Positions 15,873-23,039 of a stretch of DNA of 25,322 bases are shown in pieces. The notes beneath the pieces were generated by a model. That model saw nothing but the letters and a program-made list of their open reading frames with translations. It did no database searches and was not told where the DNA came from. Position 1 is the stretch's first letter, and each line of letters begins with the position of its first letter. Origin of the DNA: CAZJAT01 sp964544145 (lineage in GTDB: Bacteria > Hydrothermota > 32-111). A program made the translations under genes and the position numbers. The stretch covers positions 1 through 25,322 of the forward strand of contig CAZJAT010000027.1 of NCBI GenBank assembly GCA_964544145.1, written 5' to 3'.

Positions 15873-17216
15873 ATGAAAGTATTATTAGCAGGATTCAATG
15901 CGGATATTGATAATGAAAATAAAACAAAATCACCGGAAACAATATCAGCGGCATATGCAAGGATATCACGCTCAGCAAAGAGTGTCGATGAATTGAGAAG
16001 TGAGGCAGCAGAGGATGTCAGGAAGGCGAGACAGTCAAATCAGAATATTATTTTTTCTCTCGGGCATTCATCTATTGCTGAACATGCTGTGTTTAATATT
16101 GATTTGATTGATGTCTCCAGATTGTCTGCAGAGTACATTCAGCATCACAGACTTGCATCATTCACGGAAAAATCCCAGAGATATGTAAAATTTTCTAACA
16201 ATTATTTAGTGCCCGATGATATTACAGGTAAAAAGGACAGAGAGGAATATGTGGAATTCTGTAACAGATGTTTCACTCTTTATAAAGATATGATAGACGA
16301 ATGCGACAAGATTAATATTGATAAATATGCTGCAAAAGAGGATGCAAGATATGTTTTGCCTCTCTCTACATTGACTCAGATGGGAATGACTGTGAATGCA
16401 AGGACATTGGAATATATGCTATCAGATCTCAATTCACAGCATATTATTGAATTGAGCGGGATTGCAGGTGAAATCTATAAAAAGGTAAAAGGCCTATGCC
16501 CATCTGTCATTAAATATACTGACATGAGGGATATAAACAATAAAAACAGAATTACTGCCAATTTCAAAAGAACAGGTGAATGTGAACTGATTGACAGTAC
16601 AGAGAATGCAGAAATGAAGGTTGCCGGATATTATCTGTTCGAACAAGAAGGGGTCTCGCACAAAAAGGCACTTGCATCAGCAAAATGCGGAAGACGCAGA
16701 AGAAGAATATTTGAGGAAATATTCAAAAAGATGGATGTATGGGATAAACCTCATAGAGCATTTGAACATGCTGTCTTCACATTTAATGTGAACCTGTCAG
16801 CATCAGCATATGCTCAGCTGAAGAGGCATAGAATGGCGAACATGAGCGTGCAGGGATATTCTGTTGCATTAAAACCGGTAATCCCTCAGACAATTGAGCA
16901 TATAAAATACACAGCTCAGTATTTAGACATTGCAGAACGCTCATCAGTACTTACAGAAAAGTTGTTCAGAAAATATAACAGCGCCGGGTATTATGCTGTT
17001 ATCAATGGTATGAGACGCAATGTTATTATCACAATGAATGCAAGGGAATTATATCATTTTATACGTTTGCGCGGTGATGAACATGCTCAGTGGGAGATAC
17101 GGCAGATATCAGACAGCATGCTGAAACAGGTCAAAAGTATGTATCCTGACATGTTTGCAATGGCATGCGGAAAACATGAATTTGAAGAAAGGAAAAGGAG
17201 CATCATTGGATTATAA
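15873..17216 (+). CDS. thyX: Tandem-domain ThyX-like flavin-dependent thymidylate synthase
   Basis: ThyX makes dTMP from dUMP with methylene-THF, FAD and NADPH; normal ThyX is about 220-250 residues and tetrameric. This protein is 447 residues and holds two ThyX-like halves. Half 1 (about 1-215) has GHSSIAEHAVF (64-74), HHRLASFTEKSQRY (91-104) and ARYVLP..T....TVNAR (158-177). Half 2 (about 245-435) has FEHAVFTFNV (297-306), RHRMANMSVQGYS (318-330), TMNARELYHFIRLR (387-400) and HAQWEIR (404-410). Half 1 keeps the Ser, Glu, Ser and Arg that follow the signature but has HHR; half 2 keeps RHR and the dUMP-site Arg region but has lost those residues. I infer a fused two-domain enzyme with shared sites. 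ATG 15873 follows TGGAG by 7 nt. No thyA is seen here. Confidence 0.85.
   Translation: MKVLLAGFNADIDNENKTKSPETISAAYARISRSAKSVDELRSEAAEDVRKARQSNQNIIFSLGHSSIAEHAVFNIDLIDVSRLSAEYIQHHRLASFTEKSQRYVKFSNNYLVPDDITGKKDREEYVEFCNRCFTLYKDMIDECDKINIDKYAAKEDARYVLPLSTLTQMGMTVNARTLEYMLSDLNSQHIIELSGIAGEIYKKVKGLCPSVIKYTDMRDINNKNRITANFKRTGECELIDSTENAEMKVAGYYLFEQEGVSHKKALASAKCGRRRRRIFEEIFKKMDVWDKPHRAFEHAVFTFNVNLSASAYAQLKRHRMANMSVQGYSVALKPVIPQTIEHIKYTAQYLDIAERSSVLTEKLFRKYNSAGYYAVINGMRRNVIITMNARELYHFIRLRGDEHAQWEIRQISDSMLKQVKSMYPDMFAMACGKHEFEERKRSIIGL
17193..17200 (+). promoter_or_regulatory. Shine-Dalgarno supporting the TTG start of the malic enzyme gene
   Basis: AAAAGGAG ends 5 nt before TTG 17206, which gives the family-like N-terminus MDYKKMALDYH. 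The site lies inside the thyX 3' end. ATG 17221 has poorer spacing to it. Confidence 0.65.
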
Positions 17217-18462
17217 AAAAATGGCATTGGATTATCACAGCAAACCCATACCGGGAAAGACACAGATACAAATAAGTAAACCATGTTCAAATCAGAAAGA
17301 ACTCTCTCTGGCATATACACCGGGTGTTGCAGGTCCATGTCTGGAAATACATCGTGATGCCGCTAATGTTAATTTATATACAAATAAAAACAATCTTGTA
17401 GGGGTTGTTACAGACGGGACAGCAGTACTTGGACTGGGCGACATAGGTCCCCTTGCTTCAAAACCCGTAATGGAAGGTAAAGCTGTGCTGTTCAAACAGT
17501 TTGCGGATATTGATGTATTTGATATTGAAATAAATGAACAGGACTCTGACAAATTTATTGATATTGTGAAATCAATGGAGCCTACTTTCGGCGGAATAAA
17601 TCTTGAAGACATAAAAGCTCCGAATTGCTTTTACATTGAAAATCAGTTGAAAAGGAAAATGAATATTCCGGTATTTCATGATGACCAGCACGGAACAGCA
17701 GTGATTGCAACAGCCGGTCTTATTAATGCAGCAGAACTTTCCGGAAGGAATATATGTGATATCAAGTTAATTGTCAGCGGAGCAGGTGCAGCAGCACTTT
17801 CATGCATAGATATGTTTATTAGTGAGGGAATAAAATGTGAGAATATATTCATATTTGACTCTAAGGGGCTTATATGTAAAAGCAGAGATGATTTAAATGA
17901 GTATAAACAGCATTACATATTCCATGATAATAATATTGAATTCTCTGAAGCAATGAAGGAAAGCGATGTCTTTCTCGGTCTTTCTGTAAAGGGCATTCTC
18001 ACAAAAGCGCATCTCTTATCAATGAACAAGAATCCCATTGTTTTTGCACTGGCAAATCCAGACCCTGAGATCGAATATAATGATGCAGTAAGTGTGAGAA
18101 AGGATGTCATTATGGCAACAGGGAGAAGCGATTATCCGAATCAGATAAATAATGTACTCGGATTTCCTTTTATTTTCAGGGGAGCATTGGACTGCAGGGC
18201 ATCTGATATTACAGATAATATGAAGAAAGCAGCATCAACGGCATTAGCAGATATTGCACGAATGGAAGTGACTGATGAAGTGAAATCAATATACGGAAAT
18301 GACCTTGCATTTGGAAAGGATTATTTGATACCCAAACCATTTGACAGACGGGTATTTGTTTATGTATCCTCAGCAGTGCTCAGAGCTGCAATAGAAGATG
18401 GAATCAACAGAATTGATGTTGATGTGGAGAAATATATAAAAACATTAAAGGAGAAAATATGA
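17206..18462 (+). CDS. NAD(P)-dependent malic enzyme, short form
   Basis: Malic enzyme decarboxylates malate to pyruvate with NAD(P), feeding pyruvate or NADPH. The 418-residue protein is the short bacterial form without a phosphotransacetylase domain. Visible are the catalytic Tyr37 in SLAYTPGVAGPC (34-45), TDGTAVLGLGDIGPLASKPV (69-88), Lys92 in EGKAVLFK, the metal-site INLEDIKAPNCF (131-142) and FHDDQHGTA (157-165), the Rossmann motif VSGAGAAA (190-197), ANPDPEIE and GRSDYPNQINNVLGFPFIFR. Cofactor preference cannot be read safely. I use TTG 17206 because AAAAGGAG lies 5 nt upstream; ATG 17221 is the alternative. It overlaps thyX by 11 nt and the next gene by 4 nt. Confidence 0.93.
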   Translation: MDYKKMALDYHSKPIPGKTQIQISKPCSNQKELSLAYTPGVAGPCLEIHRDAANVNLYTNKNNLVGVVTDGTAVLGLGDIGPLASKPVMEGKAVLFKQFADIDVFDIEINEQDSDKFIDIVKSMEPTFGGINLEDIKAPNCFYIENQLKRKMNIPVFHDDQHGTAVIATAGLINAAELSGRNICDIKLIVSGAGAAALSCIDMFISEGIKCENIFIFDSKGLICKSRDDLNEYKQHYIFHDNNIEFSEAMKESDVFLGLSVKGILTKAHLLSMNKNPIVFALANPDPEIEYNDAVSVRKDVIMATGRSDYPNQINNVLGFPFIFRGALDCRASDITDNMKKAASTALADIARMEVTDEVKSIYGNDLAFGKDYLIPKPFDRRVFVYVSSAVLRAAIEDGINRIDVDVEKYIKTLKEKI

Positions 18463-18911
18463 AAAGAATTATTATTCCCATTATTATAATTATGATGTTT
18501 TCATCATGTACTGCATTTAATCAGCTCAATGCCATAAAAAATCTTCAATATGAATTTGAAGGTCTCAATGTGGGTATGCCCTCATTTGGCGAAGTGGTTT
18601 TACTGGCAGATATTGCTATATATAATCCCAATAATGTGCAGGTTGAAATCAAAAAAGTAGAATATGAAATATTTATAAATGATATAAAGATGGCTGAAGG
18701 TGAAACAGAGGATAAACTGATTATTAAGAAGAAATCAAAGGAAATATATCATACAGCTATTGTACCTGACATGAAAAATCTCAAGGAAAATTTTATGCAG
18801 CTGCTGGGTGCGGGTAATCTTAAGGGACTGCTTAAAGGAAATATCACCTTTAACACATCTCTGGGCGCACATACATTCCCATTTTCCATTGAGAGGTCTG
18901 CAAAAGAATAG
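18459..18911 (+). CDS. LEA14-like (WHy domain) lipoprotein
   Basis: A 150-residue protein with an N-terminal lipoprotein signal: MKRIIIPIIIIMMFSSC, Cys17 as the lipidated residue, an FSSC lipobox of the kind common in Bacteroidetes. The mature part has the late-embryogenesis-abundant type 2 pattern: a strand with LNVGMPSFGEVVLLADIAIYNPNNVQVEIKKV-like order (about 36-67; NPN 53-55 is the typical turn), a middle strand ending KKKSKEIYH, and a C-terminal strand LKGNITFNTSLG. Such proteins are small beta-sandwiches of unclear role, often envelope-associated. ATGA overlap with the malic enzyme gene, and AAGGAG about 5 nt upstream. Confidence 0.82.
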   Translation: MKRIIIPIIIIMMFSSCTAFNQLNAIKNLQYEFEGLNVGMPSFGEVVLLADIAIYNPNNVQVEIKKVEYEIFINDIKMAEGETEDKLIIKKKSKEIYHTAIVPDMKNLKENFMQLLGAGNLKGLLKGNITFNTSLGAHTFPFSIERSAKE

Positions 18912-18913
18912 AT

Positions 18914-19588
18914 ATGAAACCTGAATTATATTTCAGACCCCTGAAAAGAGAACTGAAAGAGCATGCAGATATAAAATATGCTGCTGCAATGAAAAAATAC
19001 ATGCGCAATCAATTTGAATTCTTCGGTATAAAGGGACCTGAAAGAATGGAAATCCTGAAACAATTCATAAAAACCCATTCCTTACCGGATGTTAAATATA
19101 TGGATGATATAATATATTATCTGTGGGCAATGGAAATAAGGGATTATCAGTATATAGCTATATCATTATCAGTTAAAATAATTAAAGAGCTTGACATTGA
19201 TTTCTTGGATACAGTTGAATATATGGTAATGAATAAATCATGGTGGGACACTGTGGATGCTGTATCATCAAATATTGCAGGACCTTTGCTGATTGACAGA
19301 AAGGGAGTGATGAAGAAAAAAGCAGCAATGTGGAATAAACATGAAAATATGTGGATGAGACGGATGTCAATCATATTCCAACTCTCATATAAAGAGAGAA
19401 CAAATACCGATATCTTATACAGGAATATAAAAACATGTGCCAATGAAGATGAGTTCTTTATCAGAAAGGCAATCGGATGGGCTCTCAGACAATATGCAAG
19501 AACAGATGAGAAAGGAGTGAAAGCATTTGTATCATCAAATGAGCTTTCAAATCTCAGCAAGAGAGAGGCATTAAAACACATTAAATAG
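18914..19588 (+). CDS. AlkD-like DNA alkylation repair protein
   Basis: A 224-residue all-helical HEAT-repeat protein of the AlkD family, which excises positively charged N3- and N7-alkylpurines without flipping the base. Key residues of Bacillus cereus AlkD (Trp109, Asp113, Arg148, Trp187) line up with Trp111, Asp115, Arg150 and Trp189 here, a constant shift of two: NKSWWDTVD (107-115), MWMRRMSIIFQL (146-157) and FFIRKAIGWALRQYAR (181-196). Length is normal. The ATG starts 2 nt after the preceding stop, with a weak ribosome site. It sits in an operon of envelope genes, so its context says little about its job. Confidence 0.9.
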   Translation: MKPELYFRPLKRELKEHADIKYAAAMKKYMRNQFEFFGIKGPERMEILKQFIKTHSLPDVKYMDDIIYYLWAMEIRDYQYIAISLSVKIIKELDIDFLDTVEYMVMNKSWWDTVDAVSSNIAGPLLIDRKGVMKKKAAMWNKHENMWMRRMSIIFQLSYKERTNTDILYRNIKTCANEDEFFIRKAIGWALRQYARTDEKGVKAFVSSNELSNLSKREALKHIK

Positions 19589-19597
19589 CGGGGTATT

Positions 19598-20155
19598 ATG
19601 CTTTTGATAATCACTGTTATCCTTATCATTATAGCCATTTATATTGTTTTCGCTTACAACAGACTGGTAAGACACAGGAATCTTGTTGCAGAAGCATGGT
19701 CTTCAATAGATGTGCAGTTAAAAAGGCGTTATAATCTCATTCCCAATCTGGTGAATACAGTTAAATCCTATGCAGGCTTTGAACAGGATGTACTTGAGAA
19801 AACAACAAAATTACGAAGTATGGCTGAGAATGCGGATAATATGAAAGACCAGATAAATGCAGAGGTGGAATTGTCTGCACAGGTAAAATCACTGCTTGCT
19901 GTTGTAGAAAATTATCCTGACTTGAAGGCGAATAAAACATATGAGAAGCTGATGGAAACATTGATTGAAATTGAGAATACCATTCAATATGCGAGACGCT
20001 ATTTTAATGGTTCTGTCCGCGATTACAATATCAGCGTGGAATCATTTCCATCAATGATTATTGCAAATATTTTCAATTTTGAGCATAAGGAATATTTTGA
20101 AATCGATCTGATAACACAGAGACATGCTCCTGATCTGAAGGAGGAAATGAAATGA
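19598..20155 (+). CDS. lemA: LemA family protein
   Basis: A 185-residue LemA protein. It has one N-terminal membrane helix (about 1-20) and a long helical domain with the family signature: YNRLVRHRN (20-28), AWSSIDVQLKRRYNLIPNLV (33-52), LLAVVENYPDLKAN (99-112), ENTIQYARRYFNGSVRDYN (about 126-144) and SFPS (about 148-151). LemA is a widespread membrane protein of poorly known function, often encoded next to a DUF2207 or TPM-domain protein, as here. GGGG at 19590-19593 gives a modest ribosome site. The stop overlaps the DUF2207 start (ATGA). Confidence 0.93.
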   Translation: MLLIITVILIIIAIYIVFAYNRLVRHRNLVAEAWSSIDVQLKRRYNLIPNLVNTVKSYAGFEQDVLEKTTKLRSMAENADNMKDQINAEVELSAQVKSLLAVVENYPDLKANKTYEKLMETLIEIENTIQYARRYFNGSVRDYNISVESFPSMIIANIFNFEHKEYFEIDLITQRHAPDLKEEMK

Positions 20156-22050
20156 AAAAATTATTACTGTTAGTGGGACTCTTATCCGTGATTATATTAT
20201 CTGCCGAAACAGAGCATATAACGCGTTTTATAAGCAATATTCACATTGAGCCCGAAGGTTCAATGATTGTAACAGAGGAGATAAGTGTATTTGCAGGCGG
20301 TTCTCAGATACAGAGGGGTATATACAGGGATTTCCCTCTCTATTATAAGGATAAGACAGGTAATAATATTAATGTTGATTTTGAAATACTCATGATAACA
20401 AGGGATGGCAAAAAAGAACCATATCATACAGAAAATCTGAGAAATGGGATACGCATATATATTGGAGATAAGGATTATTTCCTTCCAAGGGGATATTATA
20501 ATTATGAGATTACTTACAGAACAGACAGACAATTAGGGTTTTTTAAGGACCATGATGAATTATACTGGAATGTAACCGGTAATGGATGGAGTTTTATTAT
20601 TGATTATGTACGTTGTTCAGTCTTTCTTCCTGAAGGTATAGATTCAAGTGACATTAAATTTACTGCATATACAGGCCAGATGGGTGCGGCAGGTAAGAAT
20701 TACAGGGTAACAGAGATTGACCAATCATTTGCCGGGTGTGAATCAAAGGAAGTACTATATCCATATGAAGGCATCACAATTGCTGTTGCATGGCCAAAGG
20801 GATTTGTTGACGAACCCACACAGACAGAGAAGATGAAATATCTTATCAAGGATAATATTCATACATTTATCGCAGTGCTTGGATTGATACTGCTCTTTTC
20901 ATATTATATATGGGCATGGGTCAAAGTGGGAAAGGATCCTTCAAGGGGCACAATTATACCTCTTTATGAAGTGCCTGAAAATCTCTCTCCTGCTGCAGTA
21001 AGATTTATAATGAAAATGGGATATGATAATAAGATATTTTCAGCAATCTTAATGAATCTCGGTGTAAGGGGTTATATAAAAATAAGGGAAGAGAAAAAGA
21101 AATTCACATTGGAAAAACTTAAACCGGCAGATTCAGATCTGAGCAATGAGGAAACAGCTGTGATGGATGAACTGTTTGAACAAGCAGACACATTGAAACT
21201 GGACAGAAAAAACAGGATACAGATACTTTCCGCAGTATCATATCTGAAAAAGGAATTGAATAAAAAGTATAAAAACAGTATGTTCTTTCTCAATTCAACC
21301 TATATGACTCCTGCAGTATTAATATCAATCATATCTGTTGTAGCTGCCTTTTTACTTTCACCCCGCATTGGAGGTGAGTCCATGTTCCTGTATATATGGC
21401 TCTCATTATGGACTATAGGGCTTATGGTGATGGCATCGGCAGGATTTCGCAATCTGACAGCAGGTATCAGGAATAATGATAAAACGAAATTGTTCAGCTC
21501 CATTATAATGCTGTTAATAGCCATACCTTTTATTCTTATTGAATTGTTTGTCATATTCAAATTCAGCAGCAATATTCCCATAGTATTCAATGTTGTACTG
21601 CTTATAATGATTGGACTGCATATTCTATTCTATGATTTGCTTAAAGCGCCATCAGAGACGGGAAGGGACTTAATGGATAAAATAGAGGGATTCAGGATGT
21701 ATCTTTCAGCAGCAGAGAAAGATAATATAAATATGCATGACGGACCCCCTGATGATATAGATACATATGAAAAATTCCTTCCATTTGCATTTGCCCTTGA
21801 TGTTGAAAATAAATGGACAGGCAGATTCCAATCAGTCATAGATAAGATATCTCAGGATACACAGACAACATATCATCCTTCATGGTATATAGGAACCGGC
21901 TCATTCTCATCCGGTAATTTTTCATCATCATTCGGTTCATCATTGAACTCAGCTGTTGCATCATCATCATCTTCTTCTTCCTCATCCTCAGGTTTTTCAG
22001 GAGGGTCATCAGGCGGAGGAGGCGGCGGCGGAGGCGGCGGCGGTTGGTGA
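20152..22050 (+). CDS. DUF2207 membrane protein with Ser/Gly-rich tail
   Basis: A 632-residue membrane protein of the DUF2207 family, a usual partner of LemA. It has a signal peptide (about 1-18, SAET), an extracytoplasmic DUF2207 beta domain (about 20-220, with QRGIYRDFP and ELYWNVTGNGW), a membrane helix (about 235-255), a soluble stretch, then four more hydrophobic segments between about 380 and 500. The cytoplasmic-looking end has PFAFALDVENKW. The C-terminus is a run of Ser followed by about ten Gly and a final Trp, typical of this family. The Gly codons form a GGC/GGA repeat (22011-22046). Function is unknown; the gene pair suggests an envelope-stress or membrane role, which is inference only. 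Confidence 0.88.
   Translation: MKKLLLLVGLLSVIILSAETEHITRFISNIHIEPEGSMIVTEEISVFAGGSQIQRGIYRDFPLYYKDKTGNNINVDFEILMITRDGKKEPYHTENLRNGIRIYIGDKDYFLPRGYYNYEITYRTDRQLGFFKDHDELYWNVTGNGWSFIIDYVRCSVFLPEGIDSSDIKFTAYTGQMGAAGKNYRVTEIDQSFAGCESKEVLYPYEGITIAVAWPKGFVDEPTQTEKMKYLIKDNIHTFIAVLGLILLFSYYIWAWVKVGKDPSRGTIIPLYEVPENLSPAAVRFIMKMGYDNKIFSAILMNLGVRGYIKIREEKKKFTLEKLKPADSDLSNEETAVMDELFEQADTLKLDRKNRIQILSAVSYLKKELNKKYKNSMFFLNSTYMTPAVLISIISVVAAFLLSPRIGGESMFLYIWLSLWTIGLMVMASAGFRNLTAGIRNNDKTKLFSSIIMLLIAIPFILIELFVIFKFSSNIPIVFNVVLLIMIGLHILFYDLLKAPSETGRDLMDKIEGFRMYLSAAEKDNINMHDGPPDDIDTYEKFLPFAFALDVENKWTGRFQSVIDKISQDTQTTYHPSWYIGTGSFSSGNFSSSFGSSLNSAVASSSSSSSSSSGFSGGSSGGGGGGGGGGGW
22011..22046 (+). repeat. Short GGC/GGA simple repeat coding for poly-Gly
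   Basis: A GC-rich triplet repeat in an otherwise AT-rich region, made almost only of GGN codons (GGC and GGA), directly after a TCA/TCT serine-codon repeat (about 21955-21990). It encodes the Gly tail of the DUF2207 protein. Triplet gains or losses would change tail length without a frameshift. Confidence 0.8.
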
Positions 22051-22123
22051 GCCATAGAGTAATAATCAGGGCAGGCGTGACAGGGCTTGCTATTGCTTCT
22101 CATATTAATGAAATGCTGTAATA

Positions 22124-22157
22124 TTGTTTATTTATATGCCTATGATATAATGCTACA
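22124..22157 (+). promoter_or_regulatory. Sigma70-type promoter of the DMT transporter
   Basis: A -35-like TTGTTT (22124-22129), a 16-nt spacer, then an extended -10, TGATATAAT, with TATAAT at 22146-22151. Six bases separate the -10 from ATG 22158, so transcription would start at or next to the A of the start codon. There is no Shine-Dalgarno before the ATG. This marks the transporter as its own transcription unit. Confidence 0.7.
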
Positions 22158-22997
22158 ATGATTTACGCTATACTTGCAGCTGCCATATTCGGTATTGCTG
22201 ATATATTCACAAAGCTTGCAACTGTGCGCCTGAATACGGCGCGCATAACATTACTTAATGCTATTATTACTTTACCCGTTGCATATATATTTTTCCTTAT
22301 TTTTCACGGCAGTATGCCGGAGAGTCAGTACCTGCTAAAGGCATTCTTGATTCAAGGCCTTTCAGCACTTTCATTTATATTCTTTTTCCTTGCCCTGTTA
22401 TCGGGTCCGATATCAATCATCAGTCCTATTGTAAGCGGTTATTCGGTAATCAGTATAATAGGTGGGATTATCTTTCTGCATGAGATGCCGTCTGCAGCAC
22501 AGTGGATAGGTATATTGCTTATCATTGCAGGCAGCGTTACTATATGCATAGAGCCGGATAAAAATAAGAGAAATATCAAACATAAAATGTGGATTATATG
22601 GACACTGCTTGCAACAGCATGTTTTGGTATATGGTCTCTCGTATCAAAGACACTCACATCACATGTTGAACCATGGACAATGACATTGATATTCGGTATT
22701 ATCGCACCATTTATATGGGCGCCATATATCATGATGAAATGGAAGAGAGAGGATGCAGTATTCTTTGATATAAAAGGGATTATATTCGGCACATTATCTG
22801 TGATAATGACTACAGGTGCCGCTATTTCGTATTATTTATCACTTTCCAAATTGCCTGTCTCAATTGCAGCGCCTGTAACGGGGTCTCACCCGATATTTAC
22901 AGTATTGATATCACTGATTGTATTGAAAGAGAGATTCTACAGATTTCAATTCATCAGTTTTGCTGTTATACTTATAGGATTGTATCTGTTGAGATAA
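22158..22997 (+). CDS. DMT superfamily (EamA) transporter
   Basis: A 279-residue inner-membrane protein with about ten hydrophobic helices in two EamA repeats, residues about 1-135 and 145-279. Typical features are the start AAAIFGIADIFTKLA (8-22), GPISIISPIVSGYSV (about 82-96), the second-repeat LLATACFGIWSLVSKT (about 149-164), and the PVTGSHPIFTVLISLIVLKERF segment near the C-terminus (about 238-259). EamA proteins export or import small metabolites; the substrate cannot be read here. Unlike the genes before it, it stands apart (107-nt gap), has its own strong promoter, and appears to be translated from a leaderless mRNA. A terminator follows at 23006. Confidence 0.9.
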   Translation: MIYAILAAAIFGIADIFTKLATVRLNTARITLLNAIITLPVAYIFFLIFHGSMPESQYLLKAFLIQGLSALSFIFFFLALLSGPISIISPIVSGYSVISIIGGIIFLHEMPSAAQWIGILLIIAGSVTICIEPDKNKRNIKHKMWIIWTLLATACFGIWSLVSKTLTSHVEPWTMTLIFGIIAPFIWAPYIMMKWKREDAVFFDIKGIIFGTLSVIMTTGAAISYYLSLSKLPVSIAAPVTGSHPIFTVLISLIVLKERFYRFQFISFAVILIGLYLLR

Positions 22998-23005
22998 GTG
23001 TGGAC

Positions 23006-23028
23006 AGGGGAGGCATTACCTCCCCTTT
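23006..23028 (+). terminator. Terminator hairpin between convergent genes
   Basis: Eight base pairs, AGGGGAGG (23006-23013) with CCTCCCCT (23019-23026), and a CATTA loop. On the + strand TT and a TATATA run follow, giving a weak U-rich tail for the transporter mRNA. The hairpin also lies 14 nt past the stop of the minus-strand gene, but on that strand no T run follows, so use in both directions is possible but less sure. Confidence 0.75.
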
Positions 23029-23039
23029 ATATATATATA

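Noticed and set aside
19147..19638. A 163-codon minus-strand frame opposite the AlkD-like gene
   Set aside because: It overlaps conserved AlkD residues and the lemA start, shows no family motif, and looks like an antisense shadow.
21873..22103. Minus-strand frame encoding poly-Pro and poly-Asp/Glu
   Set aside because: It is the reverse of the DUF2207 Gly and Ser codon repeats; low complexity explains the open frame.
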